Part shown: positions 1 to 8,243 of the stretch, in pieces
Position numbering within the stretch: the first letter of the stretch is position 1
Layout of the letters: the number at the start of each line of letters is the position of its first letter
Source: Bosea sp. 124
Lineage (GTDB): Bacteria; Pseudomonadota; Alphaproteobacteria; Rhizobiales; Beijerinckiaceae
Length of the DNA stretch: 64,000 nucleotides
Assembly (NCBI RefSeq): GCF_003046175.1
Contig: NZ_PZZM01000001.1
Location: 5,101,001-5,165,000, forward strand
Direction: 5' to 3'
The notes under the pieces: generated by a model
Seen by the model: the letters and a program-made list of their open reading frames with translations, nothing else
Databases searched by the model: none
What the model was told of the DNA's origin: nothing
Program-made: the position numbers and the translations under genes

Positions 1-125
1 CGTGAATCGTCGCTTCGTTCATTTCAATCCGTCATACCGCATGTTCGGGCCGGCGAGCGGTCTTCCGCTGTCCGCCAACGACGCCTCCGATCATCCCCAC
101 TCTATCATCGGCGGCCCGAATCTTA

Positions 126-153
126 TGCACATTCTATTTGCGATTGTGCACAA
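126..153. promoter_or_regulatory. Possible enhancer or activator site (TGCAC ... GTGCA)
   Basis: TGCAC at 126-130 and GTGCA at 146-150 form an inverted pair with 15 bases between, and the second half lies inside the perfect 10-bp palindrome TTGTGCACAA (144-153). It sits about 120-150 bases upstream of the sigma-54-type promoter at 273-288, a usual distance for a bacterial enhancer-binding protein. NtrC sites also use TGCAC/GTGCA half-sites but with closer spacing, so the binding protein is not identified. Confidence 0.35.
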
Positions 154-272
154 AATTGACACGACCATGCGCTATGGCCGCGCCTGTTCCCGTGATGAAA
201 CCGATTCCGGAACCGCCCTCATCCATCTGAAATTACGACATCTTTTCAAGGCGTCATGAGTCGTCCGGCAAT

Positions 273-288
273 TGGCATGGCGGTTGCT
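273..288 (+). promoter_or_regulatory. Sigma-54 (RpoN) promoter
   Basis: The sequence TTGGCATG, four bases, TTGCT matches the sigma-54 consensus YTGGCACG-N4-TTGCW with one mismatch. The invariant GG (274-275) and GC (286-287) are exactly 10 bases apart. The predicted transcript start is near 299, and the first gene begins at 345. RpoN promoters commonly serve nitrogen-scavenging operons, which fits the downstream genes. Two more strong matches occur in this window (14203-14219 minus, 31170-31185 plus). Confidence 0.7.
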
Positions 289-344
289 AAAGCCTTCGGA
301 TGTCCGCGCCACCTGGGAGCGCGCCGAAGCTGAGAGGCCAGACC

Positions 345-1394
345 ATGGATACGCTTTTCGAGGGCCAGCCGACCCGCCGCGCCTTGCTCCGGGCCGGAGC
401 CGCGGCCTCCGTGCTGATCGCCTCTCCGGCCGTGCTGCGCGCGCAGACCAAGGAACTCGTCGTCGGCGGCGCCGCCGGCCACAAGCCCTGGGTCGAGCAG
501 ATCGTCACCCCCGCCTTCGAGAAGAAGTACAACTGCAAGGTGCTGTTCGAAGGCACGCGCTCCCTCGTCAATCTCGAGAAGATGCAGAAGAACAAGGGCA
601 GCCAGTACATGTCGGTCGTCCAGATGGACGATCCCGTCATGATCCTGGCGGTCAAGGAGGGCCTGCTCGAGCCGCTGACCGTCGCCAAAGCGCCCAACCT
701 CGCCGACCTGCTGCCTGGATCGACCCATATGGAGGGGATGTGGGCAAACTACCTCCAGCCCTGGCTCGGCGTCGCCTACAGCAAGAGCGCGATGAAGACC
801 CCGCCCTCCTCCTGGGCCGAGATGTTCGACCCGAAATACAAGGGCCGCATCGTCATCCCGTCGCTGCAGAATACGGAAGGCCTGCCCTCGCTGTTCGTCG
901 CCGGGCTGCTCGCAGGGGGCACGATAGAGAGCGTGCAGAAGGACACCGATGCCGGCTTCAAGAAGCTGGCTTCGCTGAAGCCGAACCTGCTGACGATCTA
1001 CACCCAGCAGCCGCAGGCCTTCAATCTGCTCGAACAGGGTGAGGCCTGGATGATCGGACCGGCGATGTCGTCCTATGCGCTGGAGCGCAAGGCGGCCGGC
1101 GCGCCGATCGATCTCGTCGCGCCGAAGGAAGGCGTCTTCGCGATGCCGTCGGGCATCGCCGTGATCAAGGGCGCGCCGCAGGCCGAGCTCGCCTTCGCCT
1201 ATGTCAACGAACTGCTCGGGGCCGAACTGCAGAGCAAGCTCGCCGGGCCGACCTTCTCGCTCGCCACCAACAAGGCCGTTCCGAAACCGGAGGGCCTGGG
1301 CGCCGACGTCAAGATCCACCAGATCGACTGGGCCAATGTCGCGGCCCAGCGCAATGACTGGGTCAAGCGCTGGGACCGCGAGATGGCGATCTGA
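345..1394 (+). CDS. ABC transporter substrate-binding protein, spermidine/putrescine (PotD-like) type
   Basis: A 349-residue periplasmic solute-binding protein, the ligand-capturing part of the importer encoded by the next three genes. The N-terminus has a Tat-like signal (TRRALLRAG, then a hydrophobic stretch, cleavage likely after LRA near residue 33), so it may be exported folded. The length fits family 1 binding proteins. The ATG at 345 is chosen because GAGAGG lies seven bases upstream (332-337) and the signal peptide begins there; an in-frame start at 300 would add residues with no signal character. It is first in an operon running to 6613 behind a sigma-54 promoter. The ligand is unknown; downstream hydrolases suggest a ureide or cyclic amide rather than a polyamine. 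Confidence 0.85.
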   Translation: MDTLFEGQPTRRALLRAGAAASVLIASPAVLRAQTKELVVGGAAGHKPWVEQIVTPAFEKKYNCKVLFEGTRSLVNLEKMQKNKGSQYMSVVQMDDPVMILAVKEGLLEPLTVAKAPNLADLLPGSTHMEGMWANYLQPWLGVAYSKSAMKTPPSSWAEMFDPKYKGRIVIPSLQNTEGLPSLFVAGLLAGGTIESVQKDTDAGFKKLASLKPNLLTIYTQQPQAFNLLEQGEAWMIGPAMSSYALERKAAGAPIDLVAPKEGVFAMPSGIAVIKGAPQAELAFAYVNELLGAELQSKLAGPTFSLATNKAVPKPEGLGADVKIHQIDWANVAAQRNDWVKRWDREMAI

Positions 1395-1396
1395 GC

Positions 1397-2467
1397 ATGG
1401 CGGACGGTTTCCTCTCCGTCGCCGGGGCGGCGAAGACGTTCGGCAGCGCCCTGGTCCTGGACGGCGTCGACCTCTCGATGAGCCGCGGCGAGTTCATCTC
1501 GCTGCTCGGCCCCTCGGGCTGCGGCAAGACCACGCTGCTGCGCATCGTGGCCGGGCTGATGCGGCCCGACCAGGGCAAGGTCGCCCTCGACGGAGAGGAC
1601 ATCACACGGCGCCCGCCGCATCGGCGCGACGTCAGCGTCGTGTTCCAGAGCTATGCGCTGTTTCCGCATCTCACCGTCGCGGAAAACGTCGCCTTTGGGC
1701 TCAAGGCACGCGGGGCGCCCGCAGCCGACGTCGCGCCCGCAGTCGCGCGCTTCCTCGACCTCGTCCAGATGGGCGCCTATGCCGGGCGCTCGATCAAGGC
1801 CCTCTCGGGCGGCCAGCAGCAGCGTGTCGCAGTGGCGCGCGCGCTGGTCGTCGGGCCGAAGCTCCTCCTGCTCGACGAGCCATTCTCGGCGCTCGACCGC
1901 AAGCTGCGCGAGACCATGCAGATCGACCTGAAGCGCCTGCTGCGCGAGGTCGGCACCACCGCGATCTTCGTCACGCATGACCAGGACGAGGCGCTGACGA
2001 TGTCGGACCGCATCGCGGTGATGTATCGCGGCCGCATCGAACAGCTCGACACGCCGGCCGAGATCTACCGCAAGCCGGCCACGCCTTTTGCGCTCGGCTT
2101 CGTCGGTCTGTCGACACGCCTGCCCGGCAAGGTCACCGAATCGGCCGGTGGCATCGTCACCGTCGCGACGGCCGCCGGCCTGCTGCGCGCCAGAGGCAAC
2201 TTCCTGCCGGGCAGCCCCGTCCTCGTCGGCGTACGGCCTGAACGCATCGCACTCGACCACGACCGTGCCAACCGGATCGAGGCGCCGCTCTCCGATGCCG
2301 CCTTCCAGGGTGCCCGCGTGCAACTGCATTTCCAGGCACCTGAAGGCGGGCAGATCCTGGTCGAGGCCCCCGCTTTGCCAGCCGCGGCGGGACCCGGCAC
2401 GAAACTCCCGCTGTCCTGGGATGTCGAGGACACGCTGATCTACCCTGCGCCGGACAGTTCGCCATGA
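1397..2467 (+). CDS. ABC transporter ATP-binding protein (PotA-like)
   Basis: A 356-residue ATPase that powers import. Walker A is GPSGCGKTT (residues 38-46), the signature is LSGGQ (136-140) and Walker B is LLLLDEP (156-162), followed by an H-loop in THDQDEA. The C-terminal third (about 240-356) looks like the TOBE regulatory domain typical of the spermidine/putrescine subgroup. The start follows the binding-protein stop by two bases, and the end overlaps the permease start by four bases, so translation is probably coupled. All catalytic motifs are intact. Confidence 0.92.
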   Translation: MADGFLSVAGAAKTFGSALVLDGVDLSMSRGEFISLLGPSGCGKTTLLRIVAGLMRPDQGKVALDGEDITRRPPHRRDVSVVFQSYALFPHLTVAENVAFGLKARGAPAADVAPAVARFLDLVQMGAYAGRSIKALSGGQQQRVAVARALVVGPKLLLLDEPFSALDRKLRETMQIDLKRLLREVGTTAIFVTHDQDEALTMSDRIAVMYRGRIEQLDTPAEIYRKPATPFALGFVGLSTRLPGKVTESAGGIVTVATAAGLLRARGNFLPGSPVLVGVRPERIALDHDRANRIEAPLSDAAFQGARVQLHFQAPEGGQILVEAPALPAAAGPGTKLPLSWDVEDTLIYPAPDSSP

Positions 2468-3300
2468 CTGCCGCGCGCCGTCTCGACCCGGTCATCCTGC
2501 TGGCCCTGCCGGCCGTTCTCTATCTCGCCATCGTCTATGGCGTGCCGCTTCTGGTGCTGCTCGGGCGCAGCATCATGGTCGGCGGGGTGCCCTCGCTGGC
2601 CCCCTTCGTCGGATTCCTGTCCGATCCCTTCAGCTGGACCGTGATCGGCAACACCGTCCGCATCGCGGTGATGGTCACGCTGGTCTGCCTCGTCATCGGC
2701 TATCCAACGGCACTGGCGCTGTCGCGGGCCAGCGGACTGGCGCAGGCCCTGATCCTGGTCGCGATCATCCTGCCGCTCTCGGTCGGCGTGGTGGTCAAAG
2801 CCTTTGCCTGGCAGATCGTGCTGCGGCGCGACGGCGTCGTCTCGCAACTGATGATGGGTCTCGGCTTATGGAACGAGCCGCAGCGCCTGCTCTTCACCGA
2901 AGCCGGGCTGGTGATCGGCGCGGCCAACGTCTTCGTGCCCTTCATGATCCTGCCGATCTATTCGGTGCTGAAGCTGGTCGATCCGCGCCTCGGCGAGGCG
3001 GCCGCGACGCTCGGCGCCTCGCCGCTCTACCGCTTCTTCAAGGTCGCGCTGCCGCTGTCGCTACCGGGCATCGTCACCGGCATCGCCTTCGTGTTTTCGA
3101 TGGCGGCCTCGATGTATGTGATCCCGAACCTACTGATCGGTGACCGCTTCCAGACGCTGGCGACGCTGACCGGCCGCTCCTTCCTGTTCATGCGCAACGA
3201 ACAGCTCGGATCGACGACCGCCGTGGTGCTGCTGGTGCTCACGGTTGCCGTCGTGGTCGGGAGCGCCGCGCTGTCGAAGCGGCTGGGAGGAGCCTCGTGA
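2464..3300 (+). CDS. ABC transporter permease (PotB-like)
   Basis: A 278-residue inner-membrane permease with about six predicted hydrophobic segments. The EAA loop that contacts the ATPase is visible as EAAATLGASPLYRFFKVALP. It belongs to the binding-protein-dependent permease family and is likely one half of a heterodimer with the next gene. It overlaps its neighbours on both sides by four bases (ATGA and GTGA junctions), showing a tight operon. Confidence 0.9.
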   Translation: MTAARRLDPVILLALPAVLYLAIVYGVPLLVLLGRSIMVGGVPSLAPFVGFLSDPFSWTVIGNTVRIAVMVTLVCLVIGYPTALALSRASGLAQALILVAIILPLSVGVVVKAFAWQIVLRRDGVVSQLMMGLGLWNEPQRLLFTEAGLVIGAANVFVPFMILPIYSVLKLVDPRLGEAAATLGASPLYRFFKVALPLSLPGIVTGIAFVFSMAASMYVIPNLLIGDRFQTLATLTGRSFLFMRNEQLGSTTAVVLLVLTVAVVVGSAALSKRLGGAS

Positions 3301-4097
3301 CCGCCATCGAACGCATCGCCTCGGTCGTCGTCTGGACGCTGGCCGCCTTCACGGTGGTCTTCCTGCTGACGCCGCTCGTCGTCACGGTCATGGTCTCGTT
3401 CGGGTCGAGCGCCGTCTTCACGCTGCCGGCGCCGAGCTGGTCGCTGCGCTGGTATCAGGCGCTCGGCCGCTCGCGCGAACTCTGGCCGGTCGTCGCGGCC
3501 TCGGTCCAGCTCGCGGCGCTCTCGACCGTGGTGGCGCTGGCACTGGGGACGCTCTGCGCCATCGGCCTGCTGCGCAGCCAGTTCCGGGCGCGCGACGCGA
3601 TCGTCACCTTCCTGGTGTCGCCGCTGATGCTGCCCGGCCTCGTCATCGGCATCGCGATGCTGGAAACCTTCCGGGCGGCTGGTTTGCGCGATGTCTGGGT
3701 CAGCCTGATCCTGGCCCATGTCGTGATCACGCTGCCCTATGTGGTGCGGACGGTCTATGCGGCGCTGTCACTGTTCGACTTCACCCTGATCGATGCCGCA
3801 CGCACGCTCGGCCTGCCCTATCCGAAGGCGGTGATGAAGGTGCTGGTGCCGGCGCTGGCTCCAGCCTTCCTCACCTCGGGCATGTTCGCCTTCCTGGCCT
3901 CGATGGACAATTATCCGATTTCGATCTTCTTCACCGATGCCTGGACCAAGACCTTGCCGATCCAGATGCTGCAATATGTCGAGGAAAGCCCCGATCCGAC
4001 GATCGCGGCGATCTCTGCCCTGCTGATCCTGCTGGCGGCCGGCGTGCTCATCATCGGCGACCGGCTGGTGGGGCTGCGCCGGATGGCCGATCTCTGA
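3297..4097 (+). CDS. ABC transporter permease (PotC-like)
   Basis: A 266-residue membrane permease, the second half of the importer channel. The EAA-like loop reads DAARTLGLPYPKAVMKVLVP. The start codon is GTG, overlapping the previous stop. It ends in a TGATG junction with the following hydrolase gene, whose ATG begins at 4097. That one-base overlap ties import to the downstream hydrolases in a single transcript. Confidence 0.9.
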   Translation: MTAIERIASVVVWTLAAFTVVFLLTPLVVTVMVSFGSSAVFTLPAPSWSLRWYQALGRSRELWPVVAASVQLAALSTVVALALGTLCAIGLLRSQFRARDAIVTFLVSPLMLPGLVIGIAMLETFRAAGLRDVWVSLILAHVVITLPYVVRTVYAALSLFDFTLIDAARTLGLPYPKAVMKVLVPALAPAFLTSGMFAFLASMDNYPISIFFTDAWTKTLPIQMLQYVEESPDPTIAAISALLILLAAGVLIIGDRLVGLRRMADL

Positions 4098-5005
4098 TGT
4101 CGCCCATGCCCGAGGGCGACCGCGACTTTCGCGGTTACGGCGCCAATCCGCCCGCCATCCGCTGGCCGAACGGCGCACGGCTCGCCGTCTCCGTCGTCGT
4201 CAATGTCGAGGAGGGCGCGGAGCTTTCGATCGGCCAGGGCGACGAGCGCAACGAGAGCGTCTACGAGGTCGTCGAGGAAATCACCGGCGTCCGCGATCTC
4301 TGCATGGAATCGCATTTCGAATACGGCCCGCGCGCCGGCTGGCCGCGCATCCGCGCGCTGCTCAAGAGCTATGGTGTCAGCGCGACGCTCAACGCCAATG
4401 GCCGGGCCGTCGCGCTCTCGCCCTGGCTCGCGCAGGAGGCGGTCGCAGACGGCCACGAGGTCGCGGCCCATGGCTGGCGCTGGGAGCGCCACGCCGGCAT
4501 GAGCGAGGCGCAGGAGCGCGAGGCGATCGCGCGGGCCGTGTCGGCGATCACGGAGGCGGCCGGCACGCCGCCGGTCGGCTGGCACACGCGCTCGGCGACG
4601 TCGGTCAACACCCGCCGGCTGCTGCGTGAGCATGGCGGTTTCCTGTACGATTCCAACGCCTACAATGATGACCTTCCGTTCTTCGTCGATGTCGAGGGGG
4701 CCGAACACCTCGTCCTGCCCTATGCCTTCGACACCAATGACATGCGCTTCCAGCGCGGTGGTGGCTTCGTCTTCGGCGATGATTTCGCACGCTACTGCAT
4801 CGATGCCTTCGACCGGCTCTACGACGAAGGCGGCGACGCACCGCGGATGATGTCGGTGGGGCTGCATCTGCGGATCATCGGGCGGCCGGGCCGGATCGGC
4901 GGGCTGGAGCGTTTCCTGGCCCATGCCGCCTCAAAGCCCGGCGTCTGGTTCGCCCGCCGCGACGCCATCGCCCGGCACTGGCTGGCGGCAAGCGGCAAGG
5001 GTTGA
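4097..5005 (+). CDS. PuuE-like polysaccharide-deacetylase-fold hydrolase (allantoinase-analogue family)
   Basis: A 302-residue protein of the NodB/CE4 fold, closest by eye to PuuE, a metal-independent allantoinase recruited from polysaccharide deacetylases. Family-typical stretches are GYGANPP, RWPNGAR, VVNVEEGAEL, GHEVAAHGWRW, GGFLYDSNAY and GLHLRIIGRPGR. The Asp-Asp metal dyad of classical deacetylases is absent; the position carries VEEG, as in PuuE. The likely reaction is hydrolytic ring opening of a cyclic amide or ureide, but the substrate is not proven. It is one of three PuuE-like paralogues in the window and is translationally coupled to the importer. Confidence 0.82.
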   Translation: MSPMPEGDRDFRGYGANPPAIRWPNGARLAVSVVVNVEEGAELSIGQGDERNESVYEVVEEITGVRDLCMESHFEYGPRAGWPRIRALLKSYGVSATLNANGRAVALSPWLAQEAVADGHEVAAHGWRWERHAGMSEAQEREAIARAVSAITEAAGTPPVGWHTRSATSVNTRRLLREHGGFLYDSNAYNDDLPFFVDVEGAEHLVLPYAFDTNDMRFQRGGGFVFGDDFARYCIDAFDRLYDEGGDAPRMMSVGLHLRIIGRPGRIGGLERFLAHAASKPGVWFARRDAIARHWLAASGKG

Positions 5006-5048
5006 GAAGCGCTGCCCATGCCGCCGATCCTGATCTAGAGTTGCAGGC

Positions 5049-5957
5049 ATGACCCAACGCGACCTCGAAGGCTATGCCGGTGCGTGGCCCGACATCACCT
5101 GGCCGAACGGCGCGAGGCTCGCCGTCTCGGTCGTGGTCAATTTCGAGGAGGGTGCGGAGCTTCAGGTCGGCGACGGCGATGCGCGCTCGGAAACCATGGG
5201 CGAGGTGATCAGCGTCGTGCCTGCGGGGAAACGCGACCAGGGTCAGGAGCAGATCTTCGGCTACGGCATGCGGGCCGGCCTCTGGCGGATGCTCGACGCG
5301 CTCGACGAGACTGCGATCCGGTCGACAATCTTCTTTTGCGGGCGCGCGGTCGAGCGGGTTCCGGCCCTCGCGCGGATCGTCGTGGAGCGTGGCCACGAAC
5401 CGGCCGTGCATGGCTGGCGCTGGCGCCCGCATGCGGACTACGACACGCGTGAAACCGAGGCTGCCGACATCGACCGCTGCGTCGAGACGATCACCGCCGC
5501 GACCGGCGTCAGGCCAGCCGGCTTCTTCTGCCGCGGCGGCGAGAGCCCGTGGACGCGCTCGCTGCTGGCCGAGCGCGGCTTCCTCTACACCTCCAACGGC
5601 TTCGACGACGACCTGCCCTATTGGGACCGGACCCTGCCCGGGGCGCCATTGCTCGTGGTGCCCTATTCGCTCGACAGCAACGACATGAAGTTCTTCCATC
5701 CCAACGGCTTCGTCCGGGCGCGGGAGATGGTGGACTACGTGACCGACGCGCTCGACGTACTGGAGGCCGAGGCCGAACGCGGCCTGCCGCGCCTGCTCAA
5801 TATCGGCTTCCATCTCCGCATCGTCGGGCGACCCGCGCGGCTCGCGGCCTTTCGCGATATCCTGCGCCTGCTGGCCAAGCGACGCGGGCGCATCTGGATC
5901 GCCAGCCGTGCCGAGATCGCGCGCGCCTTCATCGCCGCCGTGCCGGAGAGCCCATGA
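5049..5957 (+). CDS. Second PuuE-like polysaccharide-deacetylase-fold hydrolase
   Basis: A 302-residue paralogue of the preceding gene, sharing WPNGARLAVSVVVN, FEEGAEL, GHEPAVHGWRW, FLYTSNGFDDDLPYW and GFHLRIVGRPAR. Like PuuE it lacks the Asp-Asp metal dyad. The two genes differ clearly in the region after the EEG motif, so they probably act on different or successive substrates instead of being recent duplicates. A 43-base gap separates them, and the end overlaps the next gene by four bases. Confidence 0.8.
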   Translation: MTQRDLEGYAGAWPDITWPNGARLAVSVVVNFEEGAELQVGDGDARSETMGEVISVVPAGKRDQGQEQIFGYGMRAGLWRMLDALDETAIRSTIFFCGRAVERVPALARIVVERGHEPAVHGWRWRPHADYDTRETEAADIDRCVETITAATGVRPAGFFCRGGESPWTRSLLAERGFLYTSNGFDDDLPYWDRTLPGAPLLVVPYSLDSNDMKFFHPNGFVRAREMVDYVTDALDVLEAEAERGLPRLLNIGFHLRIVGRPARLAAFRDILRLLAKRRGRIWIASRAEIARAFIAAVPESP

Positions 5958-6613
5958 CGCGCCTGCTGCTGATCAACCCCAACACCAATGCCGCCACGAC
6001 CAGCATGATGCGCGCCATCGCCCAGGCGGCCGCACCCGGCGGGACCGTGATCGACGCGATGAGCGCGCCCTATGGCGTGCCGCTGATCACCAATGAGGAG
6101 GCCCTGGCACAGTCTGCCAAGGCCGTGCAGGCGCTCGCCGGCACGATCGCCACGACGCCGCCCGACGGCGTCATCATCTCGGCCTTCGGCGACCCCGGGC
6201 TGGCGGCGTTGCGGCTGCGCCTCGCCTGCCCAGTCACCGGCATCGCCGAGGCCGGCATGGCGGAGGCAGGCTCCGGCCGCCGGCCCTTCGCCGTGGTGAC
6301 GACGACGCCCGATCTCGTCGACTCGATCACGGCCCTGGCGCACGCCTATGGCCATGGCGCGACGATGCGCGGCGTCGCGCTGACGGAAGGCGACGTTCAT
6401 GCCGTGATGGCCGACCAGGCCACGCTGGTGGAGGCGCTCGCCAAGGCTTGCGCCCATGCTATCGAGACACTCGGGGCAAAGGCGCTGGTGATCGGCGGCG
6501 GGCCGCTCGGACAGGCCGCTCAGTCGCTCAATCTGCGCTTCCCGGTCCCGGTCATCGCGCCGATCCCCGCCGCCGTGCGACTGGCGCAGAAGCGGATCGC
6601 GCGGGGTTTCTGA
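5954..6613 (+). CDS. Asp/Glu/hydantoin racemase family protein lacking both catalytic cysteines
   Basis: A 219-residue protein with the family N-terminus (LLLINPNTN) and the two half-domain motifs. Hydantoin racemases use two cysteines, in motifs like ACFGDPGL and LGCAGM. Here they read SAFGDPGL, with Ala77 in the Cys position, and VIGGGPLG, with Gly182. The codons are gcc and ggc, so this is not a misread frame. Racemisation by the two-cysteine mechanism is therefore unlikely. It may instead be a lyase, an isomerase using other residues, or a binding protein. It is last in the sigma-54 operon, with an ATGA overlap upstream. Confidence 0.75.
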   Translation: MTRLLLINPNTNAATTSMMRAIAQAAAPGGTVIDAMSAPYGVPLITNEEALAQSAKAVQALAGTIATTPPDGVIISAFGDPGLAALRLRLACPVTGIAEAGMAEAGSGRRPFAVVTTTPDLVDSITALAHAYGHGATMRGVALTEGDVHAVMADQATLVEALAKACAHAIETLGAKALVIGGGPLGQAAQSLNLRFPVPVIAPIPAAVRLAQKRIARGF

Positions 6614-6627
6614 GTACCTCCCGCGCC

Positions 6628-8163
6628 TCAGAAGCGCCCGCTCGGCCGATAGAACGGCTCGTCCCCCTGCCCGTCGAGATAGCCGTCATAGAAGCACCGG
6701 ACATGCGGCAGCAGCGCCTGCGACAGCGCCACGCGGCCCTGCTCCGCCGATGTCCTCGGTTTCGCCAGCGCCTCGGCGATTCCGGCCAGTACCGCGTCGC
6801 GGTCGAGCCTAGTGAAGCGCCGCTCGCGATAGACGAACTCGCCGCCGATCATGACGCTGTGCACCGCCTTCGCCTTGGCGCGCTGGACCAGCACGTCGAC
6901 GAAGCCGAGCGCAGCGTCCTGATAGGGGAAGGTCACGGCAGGCCAGTCGAACAGCACGAGATCGGCCGCCATGCCGGGATCGAGCCGGCCGATGCGCCCG
7001 GCGAAGGGCGTGGTGCCGGCGCCGCCCTCCGTCGCCATGCGCAGCACTTGGGCTGATGAGGGATGGGGCGCATCGATGCCGGGCTCGCGATGGGCGCGCA
7101 GCACGAGACGCATCTCCTGCAGCATGTCGCGATCGTCGTTGATGCCGGCCTCGTCGATGCCGAGGGCGACCGGAATGCCACGCGCCAGGAAACGGTTGAC
7201 GGGGGCCACACCGCTTTTCAGGCGGAAATTCGACGAGCAGTTGTGGCAGACGCAGACGCCGCGCTCGGCCGCGAGTTCGATGTCCGCCTCGCTCATCCAG
7301 ACACCGTGGCCGATGGTGAAATGCGGGCCGAGCAGACCGAGTTTGTCGAGATGGGCGAGCGCCGAGCCGCCGGTGCGCTTGCGGGCATAGGCCTTCTGAT
7401 AAGGCGTCTCCAGCACATGCATATGCACGGGCAGGCCGGTGCGGCGCTGGAGCTCGCCGGTCACCTCCAGCGCCTTTTCCGAGAGCCAGTGGAGGTTTGC
7501 CGGCGCGATCTGGATGCGGATTCGATCGCCCGCGCCATGACGGGCGACAAGTTCGTCGAATACCGCGACCTGGTCAGCGAGCGGCACGGTGAAGCGCTGG
7601 AAGAAGGCGCTCGCGGCCGGGCGCAGCTCTTCGGGCAGGCGCGCGACGAAATCCTGATCAGCCTCGTAGACGAGCCGGTTCTGATCGCGCAGCGCCATCG
7701 AATAGGAGGCGCGCATGCCGATATCGCGATAGGCGGCGATGACCTTCTCGGCCGCAGCGAGGATGTCCGTCGGCGTGCCGGGCGCACGGCTGTGCAGATG
7801 CTGGACCGTGGTGACGCCGCTCTCGATCATCTCGAAGGCCGAAAACAGCGTGTCCGCATGGAGATCGACATCACGCAGCGCGATGCGGCTGGCGAACCAG
7901 AGTTCCAGCGGATGGTCGGGCGAGCCGAGTTGCAGCGGCGTCAACCCGACATGATGATGCGCATTGACGAAGCCGGGCGTGATCGCGAAATCGGCGCCGC
8001 CGCTGATCGTGGCTTCGGGATAGCGGTCTTTCAGCTCTGCCAGGGCGCCGGTCGCGACGATGACGCCAGCTTCGCAGACCACGCCCGCATCGTGAAGGAT
8101 CATCGGCTCACCGGCTGCGTCGAAGCCGGTGAGAAGCGTTGAACCCCAGACGATATCGGTCAT
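6628..8163 (-). CDS. Amidohydrolase (chlorohydrolase/cytosine-deaminase-type superfamily)
   Basis: A 511-residue metal-dependent hydrolase or deaminase of the TrzA/AtzA/guanine-deaminase branch. Visible metal ligands are His69 and His71 (NAHHHVG), His249 with catalytic-type Glu252 (HVLE), His286 (GHGVWMSE) and Asp337 (GIDEAG). The N-terminal strands and the C-terminal GRLDPGMAADLVLFD stretch form the usual composite beta-sandwich. It is last gene of the minus-strand sigma-54 operon. The role is likely deamination or hydrolysis of an N-heterocycle or guanidine-like group; the exact substrate is unknown. Confidence 0.85.
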   Translation of the reverse strand: MTDIVWGSTLLTGFDAAGEPMILHDAGVVCEAGVIVATGALAELKDRYPEATISGGADFAITPGFVNAHHHVGLTPLQLGSPDHPLELWFASRIALRDVDLHADTLFSAFEMIESGVTTVQHLHSRAPGTPTDILAAAEKVIAAYRDIGMRASYSMALRDQNRLVYEADQDFVARLPEELRPAASAFFQRFTVPLADQVAVFDELVARHGAGDRIRIQIAPANLHWLSEKALEVTGELQRRTGLPVHMHVLETPYQKAYARKRTGGSALAHLDKLGLLGPHFTIGHGVWMSEADIELAAERGVCVCHNCSSNFRLKSGVAPVNRFLARGIPVALGIDEAGINDDRDMLQEMRLVLRAHREPGIDAPHPSSAQVLRMATEGGAGTTPFAGRIGRLDPGMAADLVLFDWPAVTFPYQDAALGFVDVLVQRAKAKAVHSVMIGGEFVYRERRFTRLDRDAVLAGIAEALAKPRTSAEQGRVALSQALLPHVRCFYDGYLDGQGDEPFYRPSGRF

Positions 8164-8243
8164 GCCGGTCCCGCCAAAACAGCCTCGGCCTTCATATGCG
8201 GTCGCCTCCCCGCGCCTTCATGGCCAGGCGGTCAGCCATTATT

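Larger units (their letters stand above)
1..344. other. Upstream regulatory region, no convincing gene
   Basis: No convincing gene lies here. A short open frame (2-259, GTG start) has no ribosome binding site, no recognisable domain and a composition unlike its neighbours, so I do not call it. The stretch is locally more AT-rich around 120-165 and 225-250. It holds a sigma-54-type promoter (273-288) and, further upstream, paired TGCAC/GTGCA half-sites including the palindrome TTGTGCACAA (144-153). This fits a long regulatory region for the importer operon that starts at 345. Confidence 0.6.

Noticed and set aside
2..259. 85-codon open frame at the left edge
   Set aside because: GTG start without a ribosome binding site, no domain, and it overlaps apparent regulatory sequence upstream of a sigma-54 promoter.
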